Source: an uncultured Rubripirellula sp. (GTDB lineage Bacteria > Planctomycetota > Planctomycetia > Pirellulales > Pirellulaceae). From it: a stretch of 64,000 nt of DNA. The DNA lies in the NCBI GenBank assembly GCA_938045805.1, contig CALIBL010000048.1, positions 30,304 through 94,303 of the forward strand, written 5' to 3'. The notes below the pieces were generated by a model. It was not told the DNA's origin, searched no databases, and saw nothing but the letters and a program-made list of their open reading frames with translations. Numbering within the stretch: the stretch's first letter is position 1; each line of letters begins with the position of its first letter. A program made the translations under genes and the position numbers. Below, piece by piece: positions 38,640 through 49,800 of the stretch.

Positions 38640-39509
38640 TTAGCCGATCTCAAGCGTGGTAACACCAAATATTTTGTGATGGGCTAGTTCGGGTGGTTTT
38701 CCGTAGTACATTCTTTCGCACCCGAAAACCTCTTCCATCCCCTGTGCTTTCACCCACTTGATTCCTTCTTGGTTGGCGTCCGGGACATCAATGAAGACAG
38801 GCAGATCGTCGGACGATTCTTCCTTGACCGATGCTGCCAGCGAGTGGAACAAAGTGTCGGCAACCTGCACGGACTCGGCGAACAGGGGACCGATTCTCCA
38901 TCCCGAGGTGCACCGACGAATGACACCAAAGCCAAGAACATCTTCTCCATCCTCAATCGCAAAAGCCTTCGCGGATGGCTGTTCACTCCAACGTCGCAAA
39001 AACGCAACCCGGTCGGCGGGATAGCATTGACGATCAAGTCGCAACAACGCTTCATCCGAAACGTCGGTTAGTGGAACAGCACCCAAAGCAGTCACTGCAT
39101 TTTCACCCAGTTGGTGGAGGCAGAAACGTCGATGACGTGTCGCCTGAACGAACCCTCCCGCGGCGTAAAACGGAACCATCGCGTCAACTCCATCTAACCC
39201 GATTGCACCGTGGGAACCGAGACGCTCAAGCAGCGTATCACGCCGGTGAAACCAAAGCTTTCGTCCTAAGCCTTGCCCTCGATGTTCAGCAGCGACGATG
39301 AATAATCCCATAAAGCCAAATTCATGGCTGTGACGAATAATCGCACCACCACCAACAAACGTTCCGCTCTCCTGTATTGCTAAGAAGCCGTCTGCGTCGC
39401 ATGCCCAAAACTGCTGCGCGTCATTCAAGCCAGGTTCCCAACCCTCGTCTCGCGCCCAACTCACCAGTTTTTCAAGTTCTGGATAAGTCAACTTTCTCAA
39501 AACACTCAT
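38640..39509 (-). CDS. GNAT-family N-acetyltransferase
   Basis: Predicted acetyl-CoA-dependent acyltransferase, 289 aa. The GNAT core covers residues 1-130, with the acetyl-CoA loop AEHRGQGLGRKLW and the segment GLDGVDAMVPFYAAGGF. A second domain of about 130 residues (LLRLDRQCYPADR to the end) looks like the Acetyltransf_18/DUF1248-type C-terminal half of double GNAT proteins. Start ATG 39509 follows GAGGGG and shares bases with the stop of the upstream membrane protein (TGATG), so the two are coupled. The acceptor is unknown. Confidence 0.88.
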   Translation of the reverse strand: MSVLRKLTYPELEKLVSWARDEGWEPGLNDAQQFWACDADGFLAIQESGTFVGGGAIIRHSHEFGFMGLFIVAAEHRGQGLGRKLWFHRRDTLLERLGSHGAIGLDGVDAMVPFYAAGGFVQATRHRRFCLHQLGENAVTALGAVPLTDVSDEALLRLDRQCYPADRVAFLRRWSEQPSAKAFAIEDGEDVLGFGVIRRCTSGWRIGPLFAESVQVADTLFHSLAASVKEESSDDLPVFIDVPDANQEGIKWVKAQGMEEVFGCERMYYGKPPELAHHKIFGVTTLEIG

Positions 39510-40687
39510 CAACCCCTCGCCAGTCTCTTACACCTAAAAAACAACACCATTCGGTCCACAAGAACGAAGCACCCCATCACTACAGCACAAATGACTGCGA
39601 GGAAAAACAGAGCAATGGATCGATAACCATCACTCAGTTGCAACTTTGAGCGATAAAGATTTTCAGCATCGCTCATTGGAAACACAAAATAGAGACCAAT
39701 CGTGAAAAAGAATACGGTTCCACCGAGCAACAAAGCGGAAGCAAAGGCTGAACCCAAAATATTCAGCGACACGTTTTTAAGCGAGGGCACATCAATTTCC
39801 TGTTCCTTCTCTCTGTATCGCCTCAATGTTGCCCTGCCGCTTCTCCAGTGGAACGCCAAAATTAACACCGTTATCACGCACACCACGGCGATACGGTACT
39901 TGATCACGAAAAGATAGACCCAAGGCACCTCAGGGCGGAGTGTAAAGGCAAGATTGTCGGCGGGTATGCTGTTAAACCGCCCAACCAAAGTTGCACCGGC
40001 AACTTCCAAATCAACACTACTCACCAGTTCCCAATCAGCCGGTGGGTGAACGACCAAATTCAAGTCTTGAAAGCTCGCCCATGATTTTGCCGGCGACAGA
40101 ATGTAAGCGAATTGGCGGTACATCGAGGGCCGGCCGAAAACGACCTTTGCTTCTTCCTCATAACTGACTTCAAGCGTGGATCTACCTTCGGGAATCTCCA
40201 ACTCAAACGCAAGCGGCTCGGTAGGTCGCCATCCGCCGAAACGGAAACGGATGGGTGCATCCTCTGGTCGCAGTCCGGGTGTGTATTCGGGGGGCCACCA
40301 CTGCTTTGTGATCTCGCGATCTTCAAGCTTCTTCACACCGACTATTTCAACGCCGTTGAACCGTACACGATGGTTTGCATTACTATCAGAGCCAAAAGCA
40401 AATGCGATGCTTAACCGTTCGACGTCCTCAGGGTTCTCGAGTTGATAAACAGCTTTGACCCCTACCCTCTCATAATCTGCAAGCGGCCGAAAATCGATCT
40501 CAAGATCTTCCTTGACAATCGCCACGGAGGTGAGACCGAATGGCTCACCGACAATGCGAGCAGACGTCTCAAAGGGTCCCGAGTTACCGAAAACAAGCCC
40601 CACCGAGCAGATCACTTGAAACAGCAGGAGACAACCCAATCGACTGCTAAGCGCAACGTCGTAGTTACTAAGCATTTTTTTATTCAT
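39509..40687 (-). CDS. Hypothetical signal-peptide membrane protein
   Basis: Unrecognised protein, 392 aa from ATG 40687 (alternatives TTG/ATG at 40723 and 40675). A signal peptide (about residues 10-34) precedes an extracytoplasmic beta-rich domain of some 220 residues with repeats of hydrophobic/charged alternation. Three membrane helices follow: VYLFVIKYRIAVVCVITVLI, LGSAFASALLLGGTVFFFTI and IALFFLAVICAVVMGCFVLV. An exposed N-terminal domain with a three-helix base suggests an envelope sensor or scaffold. It is coupled to the GNAT gene downstream. Divergent from a sulfatase. Confidence 0.7.
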   Translation of the reverse strand: MNKKMLSNYDVALSSRLGCLLLFQVICSVGLVFGNSGPFETSARIVGEPFGLTSVAIVKEDLEIDFRPLADYERVGVKAVYQLENPEDVERLSIAFAFGSDSNANHRVRFNGVEIVGVKKLEDREITKQWWPPEYTPGLRPEDAPIRFRFGGWRPTEPLAFELEIPEGRSTLEVSYEEEAKVVFGRPSMYRQFAYILSPAKSWASFQDLNLVVHPPADWELVSSVDLEVAGATLVGRFNSIPADNLAFTLRPEVPWVYLFVIKYRIAVVCVITVLILAFHWRSGRATLRRYREKEQEIDVPSLKNVSLNILGSAFASALLLGGTVFFFTIGLYFVFPMSDAENLYRSKLQLSDGYRSIALFFLAVICAVVMGCFVLVDRMVLFFRCKRLARG

Positions 40688-41042
40688 GAAACAGTCGCAA
40701 AGGTGGAGATTCGGTGTGCACATAGACTATCAAAATTCCCTGCCAACCATGAAAAACAGACAGTTAGCATCGATCGCTCGTCCCACGATCTATGAAAATG
40801 ACGAGGCTGTGAGCAAAAACGGGTTGAAAATTCGACAAAATATCCAAAACAGATTTTATCCGGTGACTAAACAGTCCTCACCCGATCAAACCGGTAAACT
40901 GATCGGGTCATTGAACGTGCTCGTGGCATCAAGGTTAGATCACCCATTTCGATTGATAATCCCGCTAGCGAATTCAACATTTGATTACTAACATTTCGCT
41001 CCCCAAAGTCGATATCCGCCACCAAAAATCTATTTATCCGAC
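40688..41042. other. Divergent intergenic region with strong inverted repeats
   Basis: 355 bp between the membrane protein (minus) and sulfatase (plus) genes. It contains ACCCGATCA (40880-40888) paired with TGATCGGGT (40900-40908), and an overlapping smaller hairpin GGTGACT (40862-40868) with AGT and CACC (40873-40882). Also AT-rich segments that could hold promoters. Confidence 0.5.
40880..40908. repeat. Nine-base perfect inverted repeat
   Basis: ACCCGATCA and TGATCGGGT, separated by eleven bases, form a perfect nine-pair stem. It lies 135 bp upstream of the sulfatase start at 41043. It may be a regulator-binding site or an RNA hairpin in the 5' leader. Confidence 0.5.
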
Positions 41043-42881
41043 ATGCCTCAAATGAACATTGCTAAACCGTTAATGAGCGTTTTTTGTGCTTGCCTCACTC
41101 TAATAGCCACAATCTCTTCTCCATTATTCGCGGAGACGCAACTGAACCAACGCCCCAACGTGATTGTGATCATGAGTGATGATCAGGGAGGTGGCGACTA
41201 CGGTTTCATGGGGAATGACCTCATCCGAACTCCAAATCTTGATAATGTGGTTTCGCGAGGAGGACTGCTGACCAATTTTTACGTTAGCCCCGTCTGCGCG
41301 CCGACTCGTGCCAGTCTGATGACGGGTCGATACAACTACAGAACCCGATGCATCGATACTTATGTTGGCCGTGCCATGATGGACACGGAAGAGACGACAG
41401 TTGCCGAATACCTACGTGACGCTGGATACCGCACAGGTATTTACGGCAAGTGGCACTTGGGTGATGCATACCCACTTCGCCCGATGGATCAGGGCTTTGA
41501 GGAATCATTGGTTCACCTTGGTGGCGGCATTGGTCAACCCTCTGATCCGTTCGGAGCGGAAGGCAAGTACACCGATCCGACACTACTAAGGAACGGCGAG
41601 TTGACTTCGTTGAAAGGATACTGCACTGATCTCTATTTTGATGAAGCGATAGATTTTATCACGCGTTGTGCAAGCAGAGATGAACCCTTCTTTACCTACA
41701 TCGCTACAAACGCGCCGCACGGCCCCTTCCACGACGTTCCTGAGAAACTCTACCAAGAGTACAGGAAGGTTGACTTCACTCCGATTCTCGTCAACACGAT
41801 CAACCCGAAGCGCCAAGCAGACGAATTTGATAAGCTCGCTCGAATCGCGGCAATGATTACCAACATCGACGAAAATGTCGGTAAATTGCATGCGGCACTC
41901 GACTCAATGGATCTCCTCAATAATACGGTCCTCGTTTATCTCAACGACAACGGACCGAACTCCATGCGATACGTTGGCAACATGCGTGGCATGAAGTCAC
42001 ACGTCGATGACGGTGGCATTCGCAGTCCACTAGTGGTTCACTGGCCCGCAAAAGTCAAACCACGAACGACAATCGATAAGCGATGCGCCCACATTGATCT
42101 TGTCCCAACGATTCTGGAGGCATGCAATATTCCACATCGAACCACCAATCCGATCGATGGCCGCAGCTTCCTTTCTCTTCTCCAGGATCCCGCCGGCGAG
42201 TGGCCCGAGCGGACGCTCGTGTTCCAAGCACACCGTGGCAATCAACCTCAACGCTACCATCAATTTGCCCTGCATCGAGGTCCTTGGAAGCTGGTACACC
42301 CAACGGGATTCGGCAAAGAAACGTTTTCGGGTCCAGCAAAGCTCGAACTGTACAACCTTGAGGACGATCCAAAACAGCAACAAGATCTATCCCAAACCCA
42401 CCCAGATGTCCTCAGCAACCTGAAGGCCGAATACGAGTCTTGGTTTGACGATGTTAGCTCCACTCGATCCGACAATTACGCACCACCACGGATCATCATT
42501 GGCACCGAACATGAGCCCGTGACAACACTCACCCGTCAGGACTGGCGGCATGCGACGGGCCAACCATGGGGGAGAGATTCAAATGGCTTCTGGCTCTTGC
42601 ACTCACCCGACCCGGCTTCGTTCGGAATTGAATTGCTTTTCACGGAACCACCCGGAGAAGGCGTAGCGACGATTACTGCTGGCGAAGCAAGGCTGACATT
42701 AGACATCTCTGGTGAGAATCGTCGTGGATACACAACAAAAATGATGTTCCCATCAGGAGACCTCACCTTTCAGGTGAATGTAACGGTCAATGGGAAAACC
42801 ATGGGCCCGCATCAGGTGATTCTGAACAGCCGCGACGAGGAAACAAATCTCAAGCGACAAAGCCGTCGTGTCAACCGGTGA
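41043..42881 (+). CDS. Secreted sulfatase with C-terminal beta domain
   Basis: Predicted exported sulfatase, 612 aa. Signal peptide at about 1-30. Metal Asp pair in VIVIMSDDQGGGDYGFMG, the FGly motif SPVCAPTRASLMTGRYNYRTRC (Cys in CAPTR) and the late metal site LNDNGPNS are all present, and GIYGKWHLGDAYPL is the typical Lys-His segment. After the sulfatase fold (to about residue 475) an additional ~125-residue beta-rich domain follows (WRHATGQPWGRDSNGFWLL onwards), possibly for carbohydrate binding. ATG 41043 or 41052 may be the start. Likely desulfates a marine polysaccharide. Confidence 0.92.
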   Translation: MPQMNIAKPLMSVFCACLTLIATISSPLFAETQLNQRPNVIVIMSDDQGGGDYGFMGNDLIRTPNLDNVVSRGGLLTNFYVSPVCAPTRASLMTGRYNYRTRCIDTYVGRAMMDTEETTVAEYLRDAGYRTGIYGKWHLGDAYPLRPMDQGFEESLVHLGGGIGQPSDPFGAEGKYTDPTLLRNGELTSLKGYCTDLYFDEAIDFITRCASRDEPFFTYIATNAPHGPFHDVPEKLYQEYRKVDFTPILVNTINPKRQADEFDKLARIAAMITNIDENVGKLHAALDSMDLLNNTVLVYLNDNGPNSMRYVGNMRGMKSHVDDGGIRSPLVVHWPAKVKPRTTIDKRCAHIDLVPTILEACNIPHRTTNPIDGRSFLSLLQDPAGEWPERTLVFQAHRGNQPQRYHQFALHRGPWKLVHPTGFGKETFSGPAKLELYNLEDDPKQQQDLSQTHPDVLSNLKAEYESWFDDVSSTRSDNYAPPRIIIGTEHEPVTTLTRQDWRHATGQPWGRDSNGFWLLHSPDPASFGIELLFTEPPGEGVATITAGEARLTLDISGENRRGYTTKMMFPSGDLTFQVNVTVNGKTMGPHQVILNSRDEETNLKRQSRRVNR

Positions 42882-42922
42882 TGACTTATAAAGAATACCG
42901 GTCTGAGAATTCCTTTTGAGTC

Positions 42923-43789
42923 TTACCGATTTCCATGCTCTGGAAAGTCTCGGAGATAGCGTTTCAACAGATCATCGCCGTCTCCGCGAATCAAGTAGAT
43001 TTTCCCCCTGATCTGCTTCGATTCACCGGGCTTGAGACCACCGAGCCTAAAATCCGAGTGAAGACAGCGGGCAACCCCCTGAAACAGTTCTTGATATGGT
43101 TCAAAGGCGACACCAAACACCATTCGCTCATCCGCGCTGTAACAGCCGATTAAGCCGTAGGTGGGTACAAGAGGACTGAGTGGTCTTGGATTCACATCCG
43201 TCCTTGGAACTGAAGTTGGACACCAGACTTGCCCTGGGATGTATCTCGCCTCTTTGGCCCATGGCACCACTTGCGGAAAACGTGTCAATTCCCCATCAAT
43301 GAAGACAAATCCCTTGGGAAGGTAATCATCTAAATTGGAACCACCGTCTGAAAATCCGGTGAATGCTCCGAGCCGAATGCAAGGCTGAGCCCAATGCGCC
43401 TCAGATCGCTCATCCGTCGGGTTCTTCGCGCTGATTGCGAAACTAATTTCGTCATCGGTGGATCGAATCGTATGATCAACAATCACACCGTCCTCAAGGC
43501 GATCTCGCAAGCGGACAAGGCTTCCATCCGCACTCACCTCCAACAATTCCGGTCGATGCGGGATCACCGTGTGCTTCACCCAGTCCGCATCGGTTGATCC
43601 GGCCCTGCAATACGCTTCAAGGTAGTTGATGCGAATCTTCTCACCTGGCAAATGATCCCCGGAAATGATCAACCAATGCGGAGTCTCGTAGCTCAGTTGC
43701 AGTGCAGGTGACTTTTCCTGACCATGAGCGAATGCCACGCCCCACAACAGAGCCAAAGCAAACGGTCCCGCACATCGCAATAAGTTCAT
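42923..43789 (-). CDS. Hypothetical secreted protein, fourth gene of the sigma operon
   Basis: Unrecognised 288-residue protein with a signal peptide (CAGPFALALLWGVAFAHG, about residues 4-22). The mature part is beta-rich with aromatic-rich segments (ETPHWLIISGDHLPGEKIRI, GLIGCYSADERMVFGVAFEPYQEL) and resembles an uncharacterised planctomycete envelope protein. Start ATG 43789 follows GGAAGAAG; the longer start at 43813 overlaps the preceding gene. It lies 30 bp downstream of the giant membrane protein gene on the same strand, so it is probably the last gene of that operon. Confidence 0.75.
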   Translation of the reverse strand: MNLLRCAGPFALALLWGVAFAHGQEKSPALQLSYETPHWLIISGDHLPGEKIRINYLEAYCRAGSTDADWVKHTVIPHRPELLEVSADGSLVRLRDRLEDGVIVDHTIRSTDDEISFAISAKNPTDERSEAHWAQPCIRLGAFTGFSDGGSNLDDYLPKGFVFIDGELTRFPQVVPWAKEARYIPGQVWCPTSVPRTDVNPRPLSPLVPTYGLIGCYSADERMVFGVAFEPYQELFQGVARCLHSDFRLGGLKPGESKQIRGKIYLIRGDGDDLLKRYLRDFPEHGNR

Positions 43790-43819
43790 GATTCTTCTTC
43801 CACGAAAAAACATCCTGCA

Positions 43820-46800
43820 TCAGCCATGTTGCTGCCGAGTCATGCTCCAGACAACCACAACTGAGCCACCAAGGAGGAGTAACAAAGTGAACAAGCTACT
43901 ACCAAAAGGTAATGCTAATCGTGCTTCAAATTCTAAATCAAGCTCCAGTGGTGAATTCTCCGCAACTTGGACACTGCGATTGAACGTATAAACCTCGCCC
44001 TCTTCGGGCAGACTGATCACAATCGCCTGTGGCGCAGGTTCCGTGGTCCTCTGATGCTGCACCAACCGCTCGGCAATCCCCTCAAGAACCGAGTTGTCCT
44101 TGGAAGTGTTTCCCCGTAGCAGTTGCGACATCTCCTGCAATTGAAAATCCAACGTCCCCTGCTGAAGAATCGGGTTCGTCTCAGCAGCTTGACGCAACTG
44201 ATCAGCCCCCTCCAGTGACACATCATCACGATCATTATCCAAAAAGAGTCGCTGCCTACGCGAATTCAAGCCAACGATCGCTCTCTTGGTTTGCAGATTC
44301 TCCATTTGAATTCTGGCGTCCTCGTTCGAAGCTTCATCAAGCGCGTACTGATTGGCAACACTGTTGAAAAGCATATTTGCCTTTCCCTGTTCCCCATTCA
44401 GCATCAGTTGATTCGCCTGCTGGAGTGTCGTAGCAGCCGTCTGTGCCTTTTCTTCACGCGTCCGTGTGGACTTGCGAAGATAGGACTCGCTGTCGTACGT
44501 CGACAGTCTCGCCTGACGCACCAAGTCGGCATTCCCATCGTGATCGATCAAGTCATAGCCATCCGGTGCGATCACGCTCCATTTGATATTTTCCAAGGGC
44601 ACATTCAACACGGGACTTCTCAATGCAAGATTCCCTAGCCCACGGCCTTTGACGGAGTAAACAAATTTTACCGTCGCGGTCCGTTCGTCGATCCCCGGCA
44701 GTACGTAAAACTGCCAACGCGAACTCTCCTTCTGATCTGCTTCCGAGAGGCGAATCGAATTAACGCTTTCACCGTTCACAAAGATGCTAAAAATCTCACC
44801 GCCCTTTGGCAGACCGACGGTAAGACTACTCCGCTGGATGACTTCCATACCCAATTCAACAGCCGTCAGCTGATCACCATTTGGGGCAAGCACCGAAGTA
44901 AGTAACCCCTCTGCGACTCGCAACTTCAACGCATCGGCAAGTGAATGCCGCTGAACATCAATGGCAATGGGTTGAGCGGATTTCTGAATCCGCATCGCGA
45001 GCGTGGGTGCACGCTGGATTGACACCGATCGCAGAGAATCGGGCACCGCGTTCCAATCTACCCGCTTCCACCCCACTGAGTCCTCAGGAACAGCAATCTC
45101 AAGACGCCCTCCAGCGCGAACTGCATAGTACCTATTGACCTGCCCCGCCTCCGGGAAGGAAGCAAGGCGTAACGTTTCATTCCCATCGACGCGATCACCG
45201 CGTCGCTCGAATTCAATTCTGAAACTAACGCCACCGAGCACGCGTCGCTTGAACTGCAATTCCCATGTCTGTTCTTCTAGGTCAACAGGGACAAAATCAC
45301 TAACGATTGCTCCAAGTGCTTGCACGGTTTTGATCTCTTCCGGATCAGAGACTGGCAACTTGACCAACATCTTTCGAATCGAAGCGTTTTGAATTTCGAA
45401 ATTGCCTGCGATCATGCTACGCGTTAATCCCTCTCTCAGATCCGACTCAAACAAAACGTCACCAGAGATTCTCGACTCAAGCTTCTCGATACTGAGAACT
45501 AAGTCCCAATCCGACTGAAGTAATCGATACGCCACCGCTCCGGGCGTTGCCGAACCCATCGAACGAGGATCCACCTCAGAAACATTCTGGCGTGAAACGG
45601 TGCTGAGTCGGATTCCGGTTGCGGGCTGAACAATGAGTTCACCCGTTTGCCGCACCGCCTCTTCGAGCTCCAGTCGCGGTAACGTCCAGTCCGATTCTGC
45701 CGATGGTGTATTCGCCGTTAGCGTGAGGGCATACGTGTGTGTCCCCAGTGTCTTTCCGTTTAAATGCAGAACGACCTTCCGCACTCCATCTTCAGTCACC
45801 TCCGACCAGTGATGCAAACTCTCACCAGAGAGTGATTCGACCTCGAAGCCATCTGGCAGCGGGAACGTTAACTTAAACACTCCACTTCGGCTGATCTCGG
45901 CGGAGAGGTTAACGGCTAAGAGCACACGTTCATCACCGAGTGACAACACCTGTTTACTATTCACGCGAATCTCTGGCGTCACCGAAGTCACACCTAGAGT
46001 GATCGCACCACCTTGCTTGCCGTAGCGAAACACACGGTACAAAGTCGCTGATGAATCACGCAGCAAACTTGCATCGAAGTCACCAACATTGACGGGAGAG
46101 AGTTGCTCTGAATCCAGTTTCTCTGGTTGAGCGTCACCACCAAACGCGACCGCGATCACCCCGACTTCACCCTCTGCCTCCAGGACACGAATCGGTGATA
46201 AATCAACCTCGGTTGGTAGTGGTGGCAAGCCCATCTGTGTCTGCACCTCAACCGAGAATGGTTTAGATTGTGCGGGGGCAATGGTCAAATCAAGTGTTCC
46301 CTTGTCAGGATCAAACTGCCACGACTCGACCGGTCCGGTGACTTCACTGACCGTCAAGCCCGCTGGTATCTCCAACGCAATTCGATCAATCAACCCCTGC
46401 GCCGCCCGTAGGTCAACACGATGGACACCGTCCACCACTCCGGGCCCCGGTATGTATAGATTATTGATCTCCGCAAAGAATTTCGTCTCCTCTCGTTGGA
46501 GGTCACGCGTGCGTGTCGCGAATTTGATCGTAGCCGGACCGGGAGCCAAAAGAAACTGCCGGATCGATGGTGTCTCTTGCTCAACGATCATTCGAACCGC
46601 CTGATCACAGCGAATTTCAATATCAGTCTTTGCAAGGTGGGTGGTGAGTTGATTCACCGCCGCATCGCCGGTGGGCACGTTAATTTCGGAAACGAAGTCC
46701 GTTGATTCGATCTGATAGGAATACTTTAATTCCAGACTGATCACCCCGACCGGATCCGCCGATTCGGCCACCGCGTCAGGTTCACTGGATTGCGTCTGTG

Positions 46801-49800
46801 CACTCGCATCAGCGACTGTTTCGGAAATACTGACAACATAAACCGCCGGTTTTTGACCATCGGAATGTTTGAACAAACGGACGCCCTCACCCGAGAAATC
46901 CGTCAGCACCGCTGGCGATCGAAGCAATACAAACTGATCTCCCGGACGCCCCGTCACCCTCATCACTACTTCACTCTCAAGGCGTTTCAGATCATCGTCT
47001 ACTCGCCAAACCTGCTGCAACTGATCTGCCGCCGCGTACCTAACGCCGGAGACATCCTGCCCGAGCGTCGTATCCAAGCCTATCGAAAATGAGGCAAGAG
47101 CAAACACGAGTATCGACGTAACCACGCTCCCAGAACCAGCCTCCCCTTCATCCGGATCACGTTCACGCTCTTCTTCAATTAACAATTCGTCTGAAACGTT
47201 CTTGGACGCAGTCTCGCCCTCAGACAAGTCCACCACGGTCGCCTTTTTCACAGATCGCTCTTTTAGTTCTGCAACCACCGCGGTTAACAACTTAACACTC
47301 GCCGGTAAACCAACGAATAATCCCACTCCGATTGCAATCAACCAGTAGAACAAGACGCCACTACCGTGCTGCAAAAGGATCCCTAGCAGGAGAAGAAAGA
47401 CGGATAACACGCGTAGACGCAGACGATAGTCTTGGCAATCCTTCAGCAACGAAGCGATGACGGAGGCAAGTGCCAAAACGACGAGGCAGATTCCCGCCGT
47501 GGATAGATTCGCTCTCCAAAGTGGAGTGTTATACAGGACAAGATTGACCGGTTCGCCCGCAGACAAAATAGGCAGATTCACACTAAGCGTTGGTTCGTTG
47601 TCTTGGACGACTCTTGCTTGCCCGGCAATGTCGACTGCCAAATAGACCACCAACAGGGACAACAAGAAAGCTAGATGGCGTGACATGTTTCGATTGCGGC
47701 CTACGACAATCGCGCATGCGGTTAGCAAAAGCATGATAACGAGCGACTTGAGGCCATTTCTCGTGACCCACTCGAAGCCTCGCATCGGAAGAACCCTTTG
47801 CGGCAGTTGGACCGTTCCACCAGCTGGCGAAATCACACGCTGATCATCACCGGTGATTGTCCACTGTGTTTTGAGCACCGGTGAAAACAGAACGGGTAGT
47901 GTCAAATCAGGCTTCGACTCATCAACAGCGGGTTTACCAAACCGAAGACTTACTTCAACAGGAAGGTTCGGGTCGCTTGTGGATGATAACGGGATCAATG
48001 TGTAGTCATCCGTCTCCCTTGCGGTGACAGGCTGACCATCCACGGAGACTTCCCACAGTCTGGCTGGGGCCTCCGGCAGTTTGATCCTAAGTGGACCCTG
48101 CCCCCTCGATTTCACGTAGTAGACGAGTGTCGTGACCTGCTCACCGTCCTGCGAAATCGTCGTGTCGACCTCCGCAAACTCGACCACCTGCTCAATCATC
48201 ACACCAGACTGAAACCACTGCACCGCCAAGGAAAGATCAAAGGGACGCTCGGTGTACTGCCAAACCCCAAGGGTTGGAGCGGTATCGGAGCTAAGCAGCT
48301 TAAACTCGGGTGGCAATTCGAGTGGATCCAGCGACAAAAGTCCGCTGCTAACCTCTTCCACTTCCATCTCCACTTGCATGGGGCTGACGATGTGGATGAA
48401 TCCTCGCTCGGCCTGAACGCCAATCGGCTCAACAAGCCCAGGCTTAAATTGCCCCGTTTCCTGCTTCGGCTTTTCCTCGAACGTCACTAGCAACGTATAC
48501 GGCCCCATCACTGGTTGGTGAAGTGTCACGGTGATAAGGTCATCCGTACGCCGCGCGTCCTGCACATCCTGCCCGTCAACCACTTCATTTTTTAAATGCG
48601 CAGGCAACCGCAACTTGAGCTCCGAGACGGGAGCACCGGTAATGAAATAATTGATCAACGCGCTACCGTAAATGTTTTCCTCAGTTAGCGAATACAGATG
48701 AAACACATCGCTTTGCATACTACGCTGCAACGCTTCAATCTGAATCACAATTGACCAATCCGATTCTCGCATTCGAAAAGCATGCTGAAGATTCGCCGTT
48801 GGCTTTGGAAAATAGCTCAGTGGTTTCTCAACCAATAGGTCAGAGGACTCAAGTGAAAGGCGGTACCCAGGACTGCCAGCGACACCAAGATCACCGCGTA
48901 CGGAGGCAGCATCGGGGTGTGTGATTTTGGGTAACGTCCAACTTCCGGCACTGGCCACTTCACTCTTCTCAAGTTGGAGCTGGATCAACTGGCGTCCTAT
49001 CACTTCCTTTCCAAACAGGACCTTGAGTTCTTTTAGGTCGTTCTCAACCTCCGTGCCCAAGACGTAGTCGGTCATTCCGGCTCCCGTTACGGCGACAACG
49101 GAATAGTCAGACGGCAATCGAAACCGCCACTCACGGATCGCAGCCTCTCGAATATCCAGCTCGATATCCGCGAGTATGATTTTTTCGGTTTCGCGCAATT
49201 CATATTGAATCAGCTGAGAAAGATTCACCACCGGTTGGACCCGGTCCGCTTTGATCGAAAAACCGTAATTTGCGGAGGGAAAGCGATAGACGAACACTTG
49301 CCGAGATTGAGACGCCTCTCCCGGAAACTGCTCTGGAGCAAGCTGCGTCAATCCTGCAAGCTGCGTCGGTTCCAAGGTAACCGACCCAACATTACTAACA
49401 CGAAGGTATCCAGAGTGGCGAATGGCTTCCTCGGGAACCAACGACATCCCTTCGACCTCGACCGGAAACGCACCTAAGGCGGTCTGACTGCGAACCAAAA
49501 ATTCTGCGGTCCCCTTAATCGGCTTGCCTAAGGTTACCGCAAGCCGCTTCGAATCTCCCTCGTCTTCAACCTTCCATGAAACGATATCCTGACCCTGAAC
49601 ATCGAGGATCTCACCCTCGCCCTTAATGGTCATATTAAATTCGTTCAATTCTCCCTGCAGCACTTGGTAAGTCATCCGATGATCTTGTCGCAAGAGCCCA
49701 CTGCCAACCATCGCTTCAACGGTACCGGTTGTTGCAAAAAACAGCTTTCCCCCAACGCTCGCCCTCTCCACCTTCCAACTCATCCTGATACTACCATCAG

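Noticed and set aside
40442..40991. Plus-strand frames over the membrane protein and its upstream gap
   Set aside because: Antisense to a clear gene or in a non-coding gap; sequence is random-like.
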